A DNA stretch of 64,000 nt, from the NCBI GenBank assembly GCA_022749755.1, contig CM040448.1:13886481-13950480 (forward strand), in the 5' to 3' direction. The position numbers were made by a program, and so were the translations under genes. Every line of letters begins with the position of its first letter. The stretch's first letter is position 1. Shown in pieces: positions 49,101 through 61,071 of the stretch. This DNA is from Azadirachta indica (taxonomy: Eukaryota; Streptophyta; Magnoliopsida; Sapindales; Meliaceae). The notes under the pieces are model-generated. The model worked only from the letters and a program-made list of their open reading frames with translations. It was not told where the DNA came from and ran no database searches.

Positions 49101-51124
49101 GTTCCAGTTTATACGTCTTTCTTTGCAGTTGGGTTGAATTATAGCTTGATTGGTTAATGGTTACTGGGGTGTAACTTTCGTATAAGTTAATTAGAGTTTT
49201 ATTTATGTGTTGAAGCTTGCTCGTCGGCGCACACTTACTGTATTTTGTTGTTTAACTTCTAAAAGTTTAATTATGTTCTTCCGTTTACGGTTCATCAAAA
49301 TATATGTATATATATATATATATATTATTTAATTTTTATTAGATAATATTTAACAAGGAATTTAAATTTTCAATTGTCATATCTGAAATGGCCTAGAAAT
49401 TTTGATCATTTCTTTTTAATTTCAAGGGTACAGAACTCCAAGGTATCAAATACCCATGGCTCATGCCCCCGAGAAACATCCATCAATAAAATGCATTAAC
49501 AAATATATAATTGAGGAGAAGCCGGTGAGAACTTCCCTATGAGAAAACCCCAATTTTTTTTATTTATTTTTTAAAAGTTTTGAATGGTTATAGCGAAACT
49601 CTAACCCCTTATTTTTATTCTTAGACAAATTCGAGGTAATCTCAAAGTGTTAAGCATAGTTAAACTACTCAAGTTATGCATAAGAGCCGGGAGAAAACCC
49701 AAACTTGAGCAAGTTACCTTTAAAATAATTGTACTTCTATTATGTTTTAAAGTTAGAGTATTTAGTAAATATTCAATTTTATCCCATAATTAATATTTAC
49801 CCATTCGTTTGCATAGTAAACTTCCTAATTTCTTTTTATATTTTTATAAATCGTGATTTTATTGTGTTTTCATTATTACGGTCATTATACATTATACATA
49901 TTGAACTTCATAATTTCATCTTATATTTTTATAAATCCTAATTTTATTGTGCCTTCATTATTATCGTTATTATATAGTATCACATACTTCAACAATACAA
50001 TTTACTAAACACTTAGATGTTTTATTTAACAACTAATTTTTTTTTAAATATAACAGTCACAAATATATTTTATAAGCCATAGCAATTCGAAAATGGCCCA
50101 TAATTAAATTAGTAGAAACCCAAACCTTGCTTTATTAATTTTCTTAGAGTTTCGTGAGCTTTTTTTAATTTAGACAATCTAATTTGAAGCTATCTTAAAA
50201 TCCAACATCATGAATACAATTTTATTAAAAGATTATCGAGTATGAGCAAAACCTACTTTTTCATGAGTGTTAACATGTGATAGTGCAAGTGGTCGCTAGA
50301 ATTTAATAAAAATTTATTGATTGTTTAGCTATATAAATATTTTTTAGTAAAATTTGTGTAATCATTTTAATAAATAAATTTTTTTAAAATTAAATAATTT
50401 AACTTTTTAGAAGATCTCGTGAAATTTTAATCGTAAAATCTCATTATTTGAGCTTCTTCTTGTAGAAACCAAATAGTTTTTTTTTTTTATCGCAAAAAAT
50501 GTTTCTCTTATTAGAACAAGAGAATAGAAAAAATTAAAAAGAATTTTTTAACATAAAAAAAAATTTTTTGTGCAGTAGAGAGCTATACAAAACAAACATT
50601 AAGTGTCCATTTGTTTTAACTTTTTCATTTGCCAAAAATGGTTTTTCAAATTATACAAACTCTTTTTAAAATTTGTAATGTCATTTAATTGATACTGGAG
50701 AAGGGTTTTTAAAAATTGAAAAAATTATTTTTCTTATATTGAAAAAATATCAAAAATTTGGGTTTTTAATAGTAAAACTTCCTCGACTTTATTAAAAGGT
50801 AAAATTGTTTAATTCTTACTTTATTTTAAAAATTCTATGTTATTTTTAAAATAAAATATTAAAAATTTGTCTATTAAAATAATTATTTAAATTTTCTCAA
50901 AAGTTATTTATAACAATTAAACAATTAATAAATTTTTATTAAAAACTCTATTTATAAAAGTTTTACGGATAAAAACTCTATTTTAATAAACTCTATTTGA
51001 AAAATTATACCAAATTGACCTTAATTAACTGAAGCTATTTTACTAAATTAGTTAATTCAAATTTAAATAAGGGAAGAAAAAAATTAAATTGACAAAATAA
51101 AAAAATTCAAATAATTCAAATATT
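49101..51124. other. Spacer after the broken type C copy
   Basis: The right two thirds is the partner of 47181-48039. A TA repeat lies near 49302-49324. The 70-codon open frame at 49729-49941 is low-complexity and not supported. Confidence 0.5.
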
Positions 51125-51350
51125 TTATCTTATAATGAGATAGCCGAAAAACTCACTTTGAATAGATTGTCATGATTCTATTATACTTTGAAATCACATC
51201 AGTTAAAAACTATTTGGTAAATAAATACTCATTTGTATTTAATAATCACTCGTACTTAATTGGAACCCAAAATTTTTGGTTGATTCTTCTTAATTGGGTA
51301 GGCAACTGGGCATGGACTTCAGGTTGCTAAATCCACAAGAATTAGATTAT
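51125..51350 (-). pseudogene. Third copy of the kinase-gene fragment, upstream of C3
   Basis: gagatagccgaaaaactcac and, at 51312-51346, gcatggacttcaggttgcta with ccacaagaatt match the fragment at 43200-43425 and, more weakly, the intact gene. Confidence 0.55.
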
Positions 51351-52335
51351 TTAACAATAAAAAGAAGAAAAAAATTTATAATTTTTTTTAAAAAGAGGAA
51401 TTAATATTTCTTTATACAACAATTGTGTCCCCTGCTGAGCTAGAAGCAAATACTAATTAAGATATCAATAATTATTTAATATGTTTTTGAGTTTGGCCAA
51501 GAAGTCAATGAGATTTTTAAGTTCTTTAGCTTTCGGAGACTATATAAAAAATAAAAAAAAGGATCGATCTATCCATAATACCTAATCAGCTAGCTGTAAC
51601 ATATATAATAATACTTACAACTAAAATTCTCATTTATATATATATATATATATATATCATCATTATCATGCATGCAGTTTAATATTTTGACAACAGCGAG
51701 GAAAATAATAATAAAATAAAAAAATTCATAATTCTCCATGAAAAGCATCTTTTGAAATTAACACCATGATCACACCGTGTGATAAAGATTCATCCCTATG
51801 GACTGTTGTTTTTATACATAATAATTTCTTTAATAAAAAAAATTAAAATTTGTTGCTGGCAAATTAAGTTTTTCTAATCACACTATCTGTTCCACTTTCT
51901 ATAAACAAGACAAGGAGGTGGATAATTTGAAAAACCCTTCGCTATCCCTAAGAATAAGGATTTGGATAATTAATAACTTTATTAATTAGTTGTCACTATC
52001 AAATTTAGGCAACTTTTATGGTCAAGACAATTAATTATTAATTGATCAAGTATTTTCATGATCACGTTAAACAATTTTAAGGGTTCTTATACAAAACAAC
52101 TTTGTACAATATTGTTGCCAAGTTTTAGAACCAAATTTTATTGAGTTTTTAAAAATTTTGTATGTCGCTTTTATCCCTAATTGAACGACGCCCACGAAAT
52201 GTTAAAGAATTAGAGAATAAATCTAAAATTAATATGTATCTAGATACTTAATTTTAAAAAAATACAACAATTAATTAAATTATTCAATAACTATTTACTT
52301 TTTATTTATAATTCACTTTAAGTAATTCTCTTCTA

Positions 52336-52965
52336 GAGATGATAATAGAGCGGGTCGAGAGTGAGGAGGCATGCCCCATTTTTCATCCTATTTTTTATTT
52401 TGACTTTATTTTCTATCCTATTTTTCAATAAATTTAATAATATGAGAATAGAAAATTCCTACATTGGGAATGGTTCCCCTTTCTTATATCAATTCTCTAT
52501 TTTATATTACTTTATAAATTAATTTTAATAATATAAAAATTAATTAACTTAAACAAAAATATTATTAATATATTATTGCAAACACAATTTAGAGTTTTTT
52601 AATTTTTAATTTTTTATTTTTTTATTTGTATATTGTATTTTTATGACATTAATTCATGACCTCACAATTTTTTTTTATTACTAATTACATTTAACTATAA
52701 TATATAATTTTAGAAATTTTAATATCAAATTATATTTAAATATATAAAAATTTAATTTATAAATGATAATATATTTATATTATATTTTAATAGGAAAATG
52801 GAGTGGAAAGAGTTAAACCAATCTCCACCTTATTAATAAATTAGAAAATAATTTCTTTCCGTTCGCCGCCTTATTTTCCGTGAATTTACCTAAATTCTGC
52901 CTCGTTGGAGACAGATGCCCATGAATTTGGGGCTCCATAAGAAATTTTACCCTCCCTATTCTTTT
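52336..52965. mobile_element. Insertion of about 630 bp relative to the paralogous spacer
   Basis: The spacer at 51.1-53.5 kb matches 43.2-46.2 kb on both sides, but this stretch (from gagatgataatagagcggg to near ttttaccctccc) is missing there. It has GC-rich ends and an AT-rich middle, as seen in many plant non-autonomous elements. I could not find clear terminal repeats. Confidence 0.45.
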
Positions 52966-54422
52966 CCTAACAATTTTTTAAATAAAATAAGCATCTCCAT
53001 CTCAAGTTTAAACATGTATACCACTACAGCACTGGTCAGTCACCTCTCGGACATATTATGATTGCGCTGATCTGTGTACAGATTATTTTCCAATTTTTAA
53101 TTAGGTGATTTATTCAAATATATATCAGTCAATTTTTATTATTTTTAGAACATGACTTTTTTTTTATTTTTGTTTATCTTAATCAGAACGCAGGTTACTT
53201 CAAAACGAGTTAGATCATTTATTTAAAAAAAGAGATATTTAAATAAAAAAAAAGATATATTTAAATGAAAAGAAAGGAGTTTTATTGTCCACATGCATTA
53301 ATTAATAATGTCCCCTGCGTGCATAGTCTTCTTGATCTACTGTGTAGAGCTAATAAAATATGACCATGCGATGCTTAAGACATATTAATTATCTTGTATT
53401 ATTAATTTATGATCGATGACTTCATTTACCATGTCAATTAAAATATAATTTTTTATATTTTTAATTTTCTGTTACTGTAAAACGGTAATTAATACTTATA
53501 ATTATGATTGGAACTTAATTAATTAACTCGCTCGATATCATTTTAATAAACTATAAAATGTGAAATTAATCAATATTCATTTTGTTTTGAGTTGCACCTT
53601 TGTTACATATATTTAATCATTTTTTTTAAAAAAAATTCTATTTTCTCTTTAAGGATTATTAAATTCTTAACTTTTAAAATGATTGAATTAACTAAGCAAG
53701 GAAGCAAAATACTTTCTCTTTAGTTTAAGATGATAAATAACTTTTAGATGGATGAATTTTGACTGATTTTTCGGTTTAAAATTTCAATAAGTAATTAATG
53801 ATATGTCCTATTATTGAGTAATGATAATAGATCTTATTTTTTAACTTCGGGTGAAATATATATATGAACTCGAGTGAGAAATGGAATAAGCAATTAATCA
53901 ATTATATTTTATTAAATAGAGAAGAATCTGAACGAGATCTGAACTGTAGATACGTTTGTCCAGTTGACTGAAGTAGAAAATGTCTCGTACTCTGTAAATA
54001 ATGTACCAAATCACGTTGATTAGGTGCGAGCTGAGGTTTACCTGTTGACCTAATTACTTAAATTTGAAGAATTTTTTAATAGATGTTCATATTCTATTTT
54101 ATTAACGAATTAGAATTATTTATTGATCTAAATATGTATACATAAGTTTTTAAAATCTTTTAATATATACGTGCATAGTATTTATCCAAGTGCGAAGATT
54201 AAGACTATTATTATTATTAATCACAAATTGTTAATTAATATCAAGTAAAAATTTCGATAAAAAGATATATTAATCCTTTATTAATAACCAATTACCAATT
54301 TTTAAAAGTAAAGATCAATCCTTATTAATTTTTACTGATATAAAATACATTAAAAGCTTGGACCAGGAAAGAACTATTTGCATCTTGAGTGAACCCACGC
54401 ACTCTCCTTACCAGAATTTGTC
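52966..54422. other. Duplicated spacer and 5' flank of C3
   Basis: First half pairs with 45.85-46.23 kb; the last 250 bp pairs with the flank of C2 (accaattacca, gaatttgtct). No gene. Confidence 0.5.
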
Positions 54423-54430
54423 TATATAAA
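54423..54430 (+). promoter_or_regulatory. TATA box of C3
   Basis: tatataaa in the same 18-base context as upstream of C2 and at the same distance from exon 1. Conserved between paralogs while neighbouring bases differ. Confidence 0.6.
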
Positions 54431-54547
54431 CTTTCAGATTTCTAAACATATTTCTAACCCATCTGATCTCAACTTCCTTTTGGAGCTCAGATTTTTGAGG
54501 GAAGGTTTACCTTGCTAAACTTGCTTCTGCTAAGTTAATTATTGATC

Positions 54548-55500
54548 ATGTAAGTAGTCATTGTTTTCTTAATTGTTATATAATCTTCATCTAACTTTCT
54601 GATAGTTCTCAAGCACTTTTATAGAGAGAGACATGAACTCACCTTCTAACTGCTACTATGTCTTTGTTCAGGAATCAGGACAGAGATTTGGAGCCAGGTA
54701 CAAGGAATTTTTCCATGGAATACGGAAAAAGTACAACTTCTGTCTCAGGAAGGTTCCAGCAGACAGATCCAAATTCTGGGATGAAGAAACTCATTGACCC
54801 ACAGGAGCCTTCCCTTATGTTAATATTGTGCTTGATTTCAATCTTATTGGATCCTTTGTTCTTGTATATTCCTGTGGTAAATGACGAGAAAAAGTTGCTT
54901 ACATTGGACAAGAAGTTGGCAATTGCAGCTACTGTCCTCCGCTCAGTCTCTGATTGCTTCTATATATTCTTTTTTATTTTAAGATTTCGAAGTTTTCTCA
55001 AGATAAAAGATAAGTCCCACAAAAGTAATGCAAGGAAAGATTTATGGCGCTTCTTGTTAATTGACTTTCTTGCCATCCTTCCTCTCCCGCAGGTAATGCA
55101 GACTTATTTGCACCTTAATGTTCTTTATATTTACATGTCCAATAAAAAGAACGGCGAAAATAAAGGATACCGATAGTTCATCACTGATCAATTTGTGAAG
55201 CAATTTCATTATCCTATATATCTAGACTAATGAATGCACTTTGTGGACTCTTAAACTTGCTGCACCGTTTCAGGTCGTGATTTTTATCATCATACCAACA
55301 ATATCGAGAGGCTTGGAATGGAAGGCAATGACCTTGTTGAAATATTTTGTTTTTGGCCAATACGTGTTAAGGTTAATGAGAATATACCCATTGTTCACAA
55401 AAGCTTCGAGGAATTCCAGCAAACTTGTTGATGCTACATGGGCTAAAGCTGCATTCAATCTTCTGCTTTACATGCTTGCTTCTCATGTAAGTTAAATTAC

Positions 55501-55539
<39 letters not shown>

Positions 55540-57429
55540 ATCTACATGGTTCCAAAAATTTGATTAGACAATCGATGCGCGTTGCTATCAAAAGTTATGT
55601 TTCCTAATTAGCTTATGGTTAGTTTCCTTGTAATTAATTCCACATAACAGGACAGATATAATCCTTAATTTCTATATATATATAACTGCATATATTTCTG
55701 ATGATTGAATAATTAATTGCTGGTCTTGATCAGGTATTCGGGGCCTTATGGTACTTTTTTTCGATAGAAAGGGAGACTACATGCTGGAAGGACGCCTGCC
55801 AAAAGCATTCTGGATGCGTTCGTAGTACATTTTACTTTGATGAACGTTTAGCAGACCACACATTTATAAATGAGTTTTGCCCTACAAAGACCCAAAATAC
55901 AACCGTCTTTGATTTTGGAATATTCTACGGTGCACTTCAGTCTGGTATTGTGGAGGTCACAGATTTTCCGCAAAAGTTTTTACATTGTTTCTTTTGGGGC
56001 CTGCAAAGTCTTAGGTTTGTGCATACATTACTACTCAAATGCTTTCTATCAGTACTGTTTGTCATCAATGAACGTCTTTTCCTAATTTGCACTACGTTAC
56101 TGTTTTTTCATAGTTATTGAATATGCATGCATGCAAACAATAACAAGAATACAATTCAATTTTTTCGCAGCTGTTTGGGTCAAAACCTCCAAACAAGTAC
56201 GTATATCTGGGAAGACTTTTTTGCAATTCTGGTTACCATCTCCGGCTTGGTGTTGTTTGTCTTTCTCATTGGAAATTTGCAGGTTAATTAGCACATATCT
56301 TTCTGGCTTCCGTCCCTCAACAAAATTTTCAATATATAAGATTAAGCACCATATATAAATTCTAATTTCTGGGAACCATGTCTCTTTTGAAACAGATGTA
56401 TCTGCAGTACAGAACTACGAGATCTGAGGAGTTGAGACAGAAGTTGCAAGAAATAGAGCAGTGGGACTCCTACCAAAAGCTCTCTAACCGGCTCCAAAGG
56501 CAAGTAACGCAACATCAGCGACACATTTTACGAAAAACCAACGGGGTTGACGTAGAAAAGTTTCTCAGTAATCTGCCCAGGAATCTTAGAAGGCAAATAA
56601 AGCGTGAACTCTGCTTAAAACTGAACGTGAAAGTAAGTTCCTTCGTTAGATTTGTTGTGCCTGATAGGTAGTTGAAACCCTGCATCTATATACTGATTAA
56701 TTTTTTGTTTATCAACGCATAAATTTGAATAACTTACATTATTTAAGAAAGCTTCATACGTCTCATCCTTATTCTTGAATGTGTATGAAGGTGGAAGAGG
56801 TTACGGGGTTAAATGGAGCAATATCGGATGAACTGTATGATCGTTTGAAACCAGTTTTCTTCACTCAGCACACACACATTGTTCACGAGGGTCACCTAAT
56901 TTATGAGATGCTCTTCGTGGTGAAAGGCAAACTACGCATCTACACCTCCGATTCCCAGACAAATAATGATCATGATAACGTAACTGTTAAGGGTTATTTG
57001 ACAAATGGCGACTTCTGCGGAGAAGAACTTATCGATTGGGCAAATCCTTCCAAGGATCACGGTCCCAACTCTTCCAATGACCATGTTTCCAACTCTTCCA
57101 AGGATCTCCCTATATCAACCAAAACTATTGAAGCACTTACAGAGGTTGAAGCTTTTGCTCTTATGTCAGATGACTTGAAAAAAGTACTCCAAATCAAACA
57201 TTTGATGCACAATAGAGCAGCTTGTCACATACAACGTGCTTGGCGTAGCCACAGAAAAAGTAACGTTAACCCGACAACATCTGCCGGAGGAAAAGATTCT
57301 GGCTTAACTTTTCGCTGCGGTAAACTTTTAAATGCTTTCAGGTGTGGCAGGTTGTTGCAGCGCCAGAGAACACATCCCTCCCAGCCTCTGCCGATACCAG
57401 CGACCGATATCACTGTGGAGGAACCATAG
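54548..57429 (+). CDS. CNGC: C3: complete CNGC-type cation channel, about 634 aa, start codon split by intron 1
   Basis: Coding exons 54548-54549, 54672-55092, 55274-55486, 55734-56014, 56171-56282, 56396-56632 and 56791-57429, all GT-AG and in frame. AT|G joins to give MNQDRDLEPG, the same split start as C2. S1 carries LLDPLFLYIPVV; S3 ends LAILPLPQ (141); exon 3 holds the S4 region and S5 start; filter GQN 309-311; S6 to 343; CNBD motif FCGEEL 497-502; AFALMSDDL; IQ-like helix about 565-578 (AACHIQRAWRSHRK). A repeated NSS(K/N)D stretch fills 507-528 of the CNBD. Exon 6 ends in LKLNVK where C1 and C2 have LLRK or LLKK, a local change in the C-linker. TATA box at 54423-54430. Shorter N-terminus than C1. 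Intact by inspection; expression unknown. Confidence 0.88.
55505..55538. repeat. (TA)n microsatellite in C3 intron after the S4 exon
   Basis: About 34 bases of TA beginning 18 bases inside the intron after exon 3. Confidence 0.9.
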
Positions 57430-57985
57430 ATTATCGTGCAACTTTTATTTTCACTCTACGGGGTTTAATTTACAAGTTACATCGAATGGGAAAAGCAGGG
57501 CAATTCGCAAATCAACTATATGTGTACATGAGCTTGTTTTAATTTAGTAGCCAGCTAGCTAATATTCATTTCCTAGCTCTCAATGAGACCACAAAACTTG
57601 CTGCACTAATTAGTACAAAGTCTATTAGATTTTCAATCAGATTCCGTTGTTCAGGCCGGCCCTTAAATTTTTATTTGTTTTGTTTTTTATTTTTAGTTTA
57701 TAATTTTTTATCGAGCAATAATAATTCGAATTTGCTTTCATTTTTACTACATTATTATTTTTTCTATTATTTATTTTAAAATCTTTTAAATTAAAGAAAT
57801 AAAAGTAAGAAAATATGTAAATTTAGAGAGTAAATCAATCTACATTAGAGAATAAAATCGGCAATAAATCAGTGTTACAATCCAACTATATTTTCCAACA
57901 CTCCAAAAGCATCGAGTTGTTATTGGTGAAAGTCTAAGAGATAATTTATTAAGCTGATTTGGCAAATTTTTCAACAATTACAATA
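57430..57985. other. 3' flank of C3
   Basis: AT-rich, ends the CNGC array. No gene or element recognised. Confidence 0.4.
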
Positions 57986-60310
57986 TTTCTTACATCATCA
58001 TAAATGAATTATACGTTGCACGAATGACGCAAGCAGGACAAATTATTGAAAGAAAATTAATTCATAAAAAATAATTCCACTTAAATGTTTTCATTTGATA
58101 ATCACAACCCCCCCTGACTCCAAAATATAATTATATTGTAGAGCACCGCCATGTGAGTCCTTTCTTCTCTTCATTTGAACGGTCATTATTCATTTCTTTT
58201 TCTACCGAAAAGGAAAAAAAAAAATGGTTGGACACGACGTGTGTGTATATTAAGGTATTTCATCATTACTTATTTTGTATCTATATATATAATTTGTTTT
58301 ATTTAAAAGCATCTTTAAAGCCTTATTTCAATAAAATTTTATTAAATTTTTTCTTCACCTCAAATAAAAATTGTGTGTTTGATCAAGTAATTAAAACGTA
58401 AAATTTCCTTTTGATGATCTAACAAACACACTAAAATCTTAACCAAATTTTAAATTAATTATATTCATTATTTATTTATCTATTATTCTTTACATCACTC
58501 CTAATTGTTTGATTATTAGTATGTTTAATATATAATAAGAAGTTGTTTATTTGTTAAATAACTTTAAATAATAAATATTTCAACCATAGAGACATAAGTA
58601 TGTGTATATATATATATATAAATGACTTAGCTAGAAATGTTAGTTAAATCTTAAATTAAATAAATAAAATCTTATTTAAGATGCATGAATCATGAATGTA
58701 GAGAGAGGAGTAATTTTTGAAAACTAAGTGATTAAAAAAATTAATTATTCACCTTTCTTCTGTTGATTAATTTGAGCTTCATTATTTATTTAATTAAAAC
58801 AAAAAATTTGGATGCATAGACGCCCCACAACCAAGCACAAGAATGATTGAATGAATGTTGACTTTTAGCTTAAAATTAAACTTGTTTTTTCAAGATATAA
58901 AAATCATATAAATAAGATATGTGCATTGTATTCTATTCTAACACAAGCAGTTTGTGCATATATACAGAATTTCCTAATTAGAAACAACATTTAATGATAA
59001 TATATATATAAGGAATATCTGCCAAAAAATTTGCGAGAAAATTATGTTTTGTGTACGCCAAGACTCAGAGCTTTCGCCCTAGTTGGCTAGCTCGTGACGA
59101 GGAGTTGTTTACCTCCCAGGAAAAAGCTGGGCATCAAATTAATTAAGTCATTAAATTAATTGACTTGAAAAACTTGATGAATACTCTATATATTCAAATA
59201 CTTACTTTGCTTTTAAATTAATTTCTTCCTGGCCAAGTGAAAACAGATCGACACCACCAACTTCCCACCGCTTTATTATATATCATTATTTTTATTATAA
59301 CTCTACGCTAAAAGCTGGCTGGTTGAATTTTTTTTCTTTTAAGCTGTCTCTGTTGGAATAAATTTTTTATTAATAAAGTAATAAACACTTTATATTATTA
59401 TCTTTTAATGATGTGGCCTGGAAGTCTTGGCTAAGGGTATGAACATCCCATATTATATTATTTTTATATATAATTGAGCAATATGTAATCTTTACATCAT
59501 CAGTACGTTGCAGGAATGACGCATGCAGAGGCTTCTTTTATTGAAATTGAAAATTAATTGATAAATAATTCTAAATTCTACGTATTCACATTCATAGCTG
59601 CCACGCCATGTGAGTCCTTTCTTCTTCTCTTAATTTAAGCTTCAGCTTCATTTTTCTTGCTATATTATTATATACACACAAATTATAAAAATATAACATT
59701 AAATATTTTGTATTTTTATACAGTTTTTTTATTATTATTGAATGGCACCTTAAATTAATTTAAGGCCTTATGTCAATTAAGTTTCAAACAAAATTATTTA
59801 TTAAGAAATTTTGTTCAGCTCAAATAATTAAAACCTAATCCTAATTTCGTTGAAAACTAACAATGAATTAATCCTTTTGAAGTTTAAAAATCACTTTTGA
59901 AATTATTTAAAAAAAATTAGGTCATCTTTTATATTATTTTTAATTGATGCAAAGTTAATTACTTATAAGTTTTTCATTTATGTTCATAATAAAATTTTAG
60001 CCAGTAATAAATATATATGTCAACCAACTAGCTAGCTAGCTAGAATATATTCACATGTCTCCGCCTAAACATATGCATTCTGATCATGTGAATAATTATA
60101 TAATTAGAAAATAATAGTAAAATATTAATTAAATTAAAGAAATAAAATCTCGATTAGGATGCACGATTCAGTAAACACGCGTTCAGGGATAAAATTATTG
60201 AAAATGAATTGATAATATAACGAACCCTCTTGTCATGTCATGTGACCGTGAGCTAGCTAGTTCTTTCTTCTCTTGATAATTTGAGCTTTCATTTAATTAA
60301 TTAATTTATT
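57986..60310. repeat. Duplicated non-coding segments upstream of the HMA gene
   Basis: About 57990-58830 and 59490-60310 share several blocks in the same order: ttacatcatca, gcacgaatgacgcaagcagg against gcaggaatgacgcatgcaga, gccatgtgagtcctttcttc in both, and then ttaaaa...aaaccttaatc-type blocks. Weaker further copies of the gtga...ttctttcttctctt motif lie near 58760 and 60260, so the unit may exist three or four times. No open frame is conserved. Confidence 0.6.
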
Positions 60311-60449
60311 AATTTGTTTAATTTTATACTAAATGCATGTTGTTAATTATATTAGCATATTAATTACATGCCAAATGTACGCGGAGGGCTGGCTAATAGA
60401 AAAAAAAAATTCTATGAAGCAACGCTTAATTTTGACTTTAATTCCATCA

Positions 60450-60457
60450 CTATAAAT
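60450..60457 (+). promoter_or_regulatory. TATA-like box of the HMA gene
   Basis: ctataaata about 115 bp before the ATG at 60567, in an otherwise plain AT-rich stretch. Position fits a plant core promoter with a leader of about 80 nt. Confidence 0.5.
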
Positions 60458-60566
60458 ATGCACGTATAATAACACCATATTAATTCCTTAAGTGTTTGAT
60501 CGTTGGTTTGTACTTTTCTTTGGAGAACAAAGCTAGTACGTTTTCATTCATTTGGTCGGAGAGAAA

Positions 60567-61071
60567 ATGATGGTACGTATACAAACTGATCTTGCAATTC
60601 AGTAAAATTAAATAGGTTCTTCTTCTTAATTAATTAAAACATATCTATATGTATCATGATGTAATAAATGCACTGTTTTGATTTAATTAATATTTGTGCA
60701 TACATATATATATATATATATATATGCAGCAAAAGATTGAGATGAAGGTAGAGATGCATTGCCAGAAATGTCGGAGTCGAGCACTGAAGCTCGCCGCACA
60801 AGCAGATGGTACTAAATTAATTTGGTCATAAATAATAAATATTATATTTATTTCTTTACGTACCCTGAAGCAGCTCAATTTAATTGAATTGATAAGTAGC
60901 TCGCTTGGTGATATGTTTGCAGGTGTGAATTTTGTGGGATTAGAAGGAGAGGAGAAAGATAGAATGGTGGTGATCGGAGATGCAGTCGATGCTGCCAAGT
61001 TGGCCACTAGCTTGAGGAAGAAAGTTGGCTATACTGAACTCCTAAGCGTCAAAGAGGCCCAACATAATTAA
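60567..61071 (+). CDS. Small heavy-metal-associated (HMA) domain protein, HIPP-like, 77 aa
   Basis: Exons 60567-60572, 60730-60808 and 60923-61071 join in frame. The protein begins MMQKIEMKVEMHCQKCRSRA and is a single beta-alpha-beta-beta-alpha-beta HMA fold: metal-binding Cys pair CQKC at 13-16, GVNFVGLEGEEKDRMVVIGD in the middle, KLATSLRKKVGYTELLSV near the end. It ends KEAQHN, with no Pro-rich linker and no CaaX isoprenylation box, so it resembles the short HMA-only members of the plant HIPP group (HIPP46/47-like from memory). Expected to be a soluble metal-binding or metallochaperone-like protein; some relatives affect disease susceptibility. An intron only two codons after the start is common in this group. 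TATA-like box about 115 bp upstream. Confidence 0.87.

Noticed and set aside
58153..58401. 82-codon open frame
   Set aside because: Phe/Ile/Lys-rich product of AT-rich DNA; the duplicated module at 59.6 kb does not keep it.
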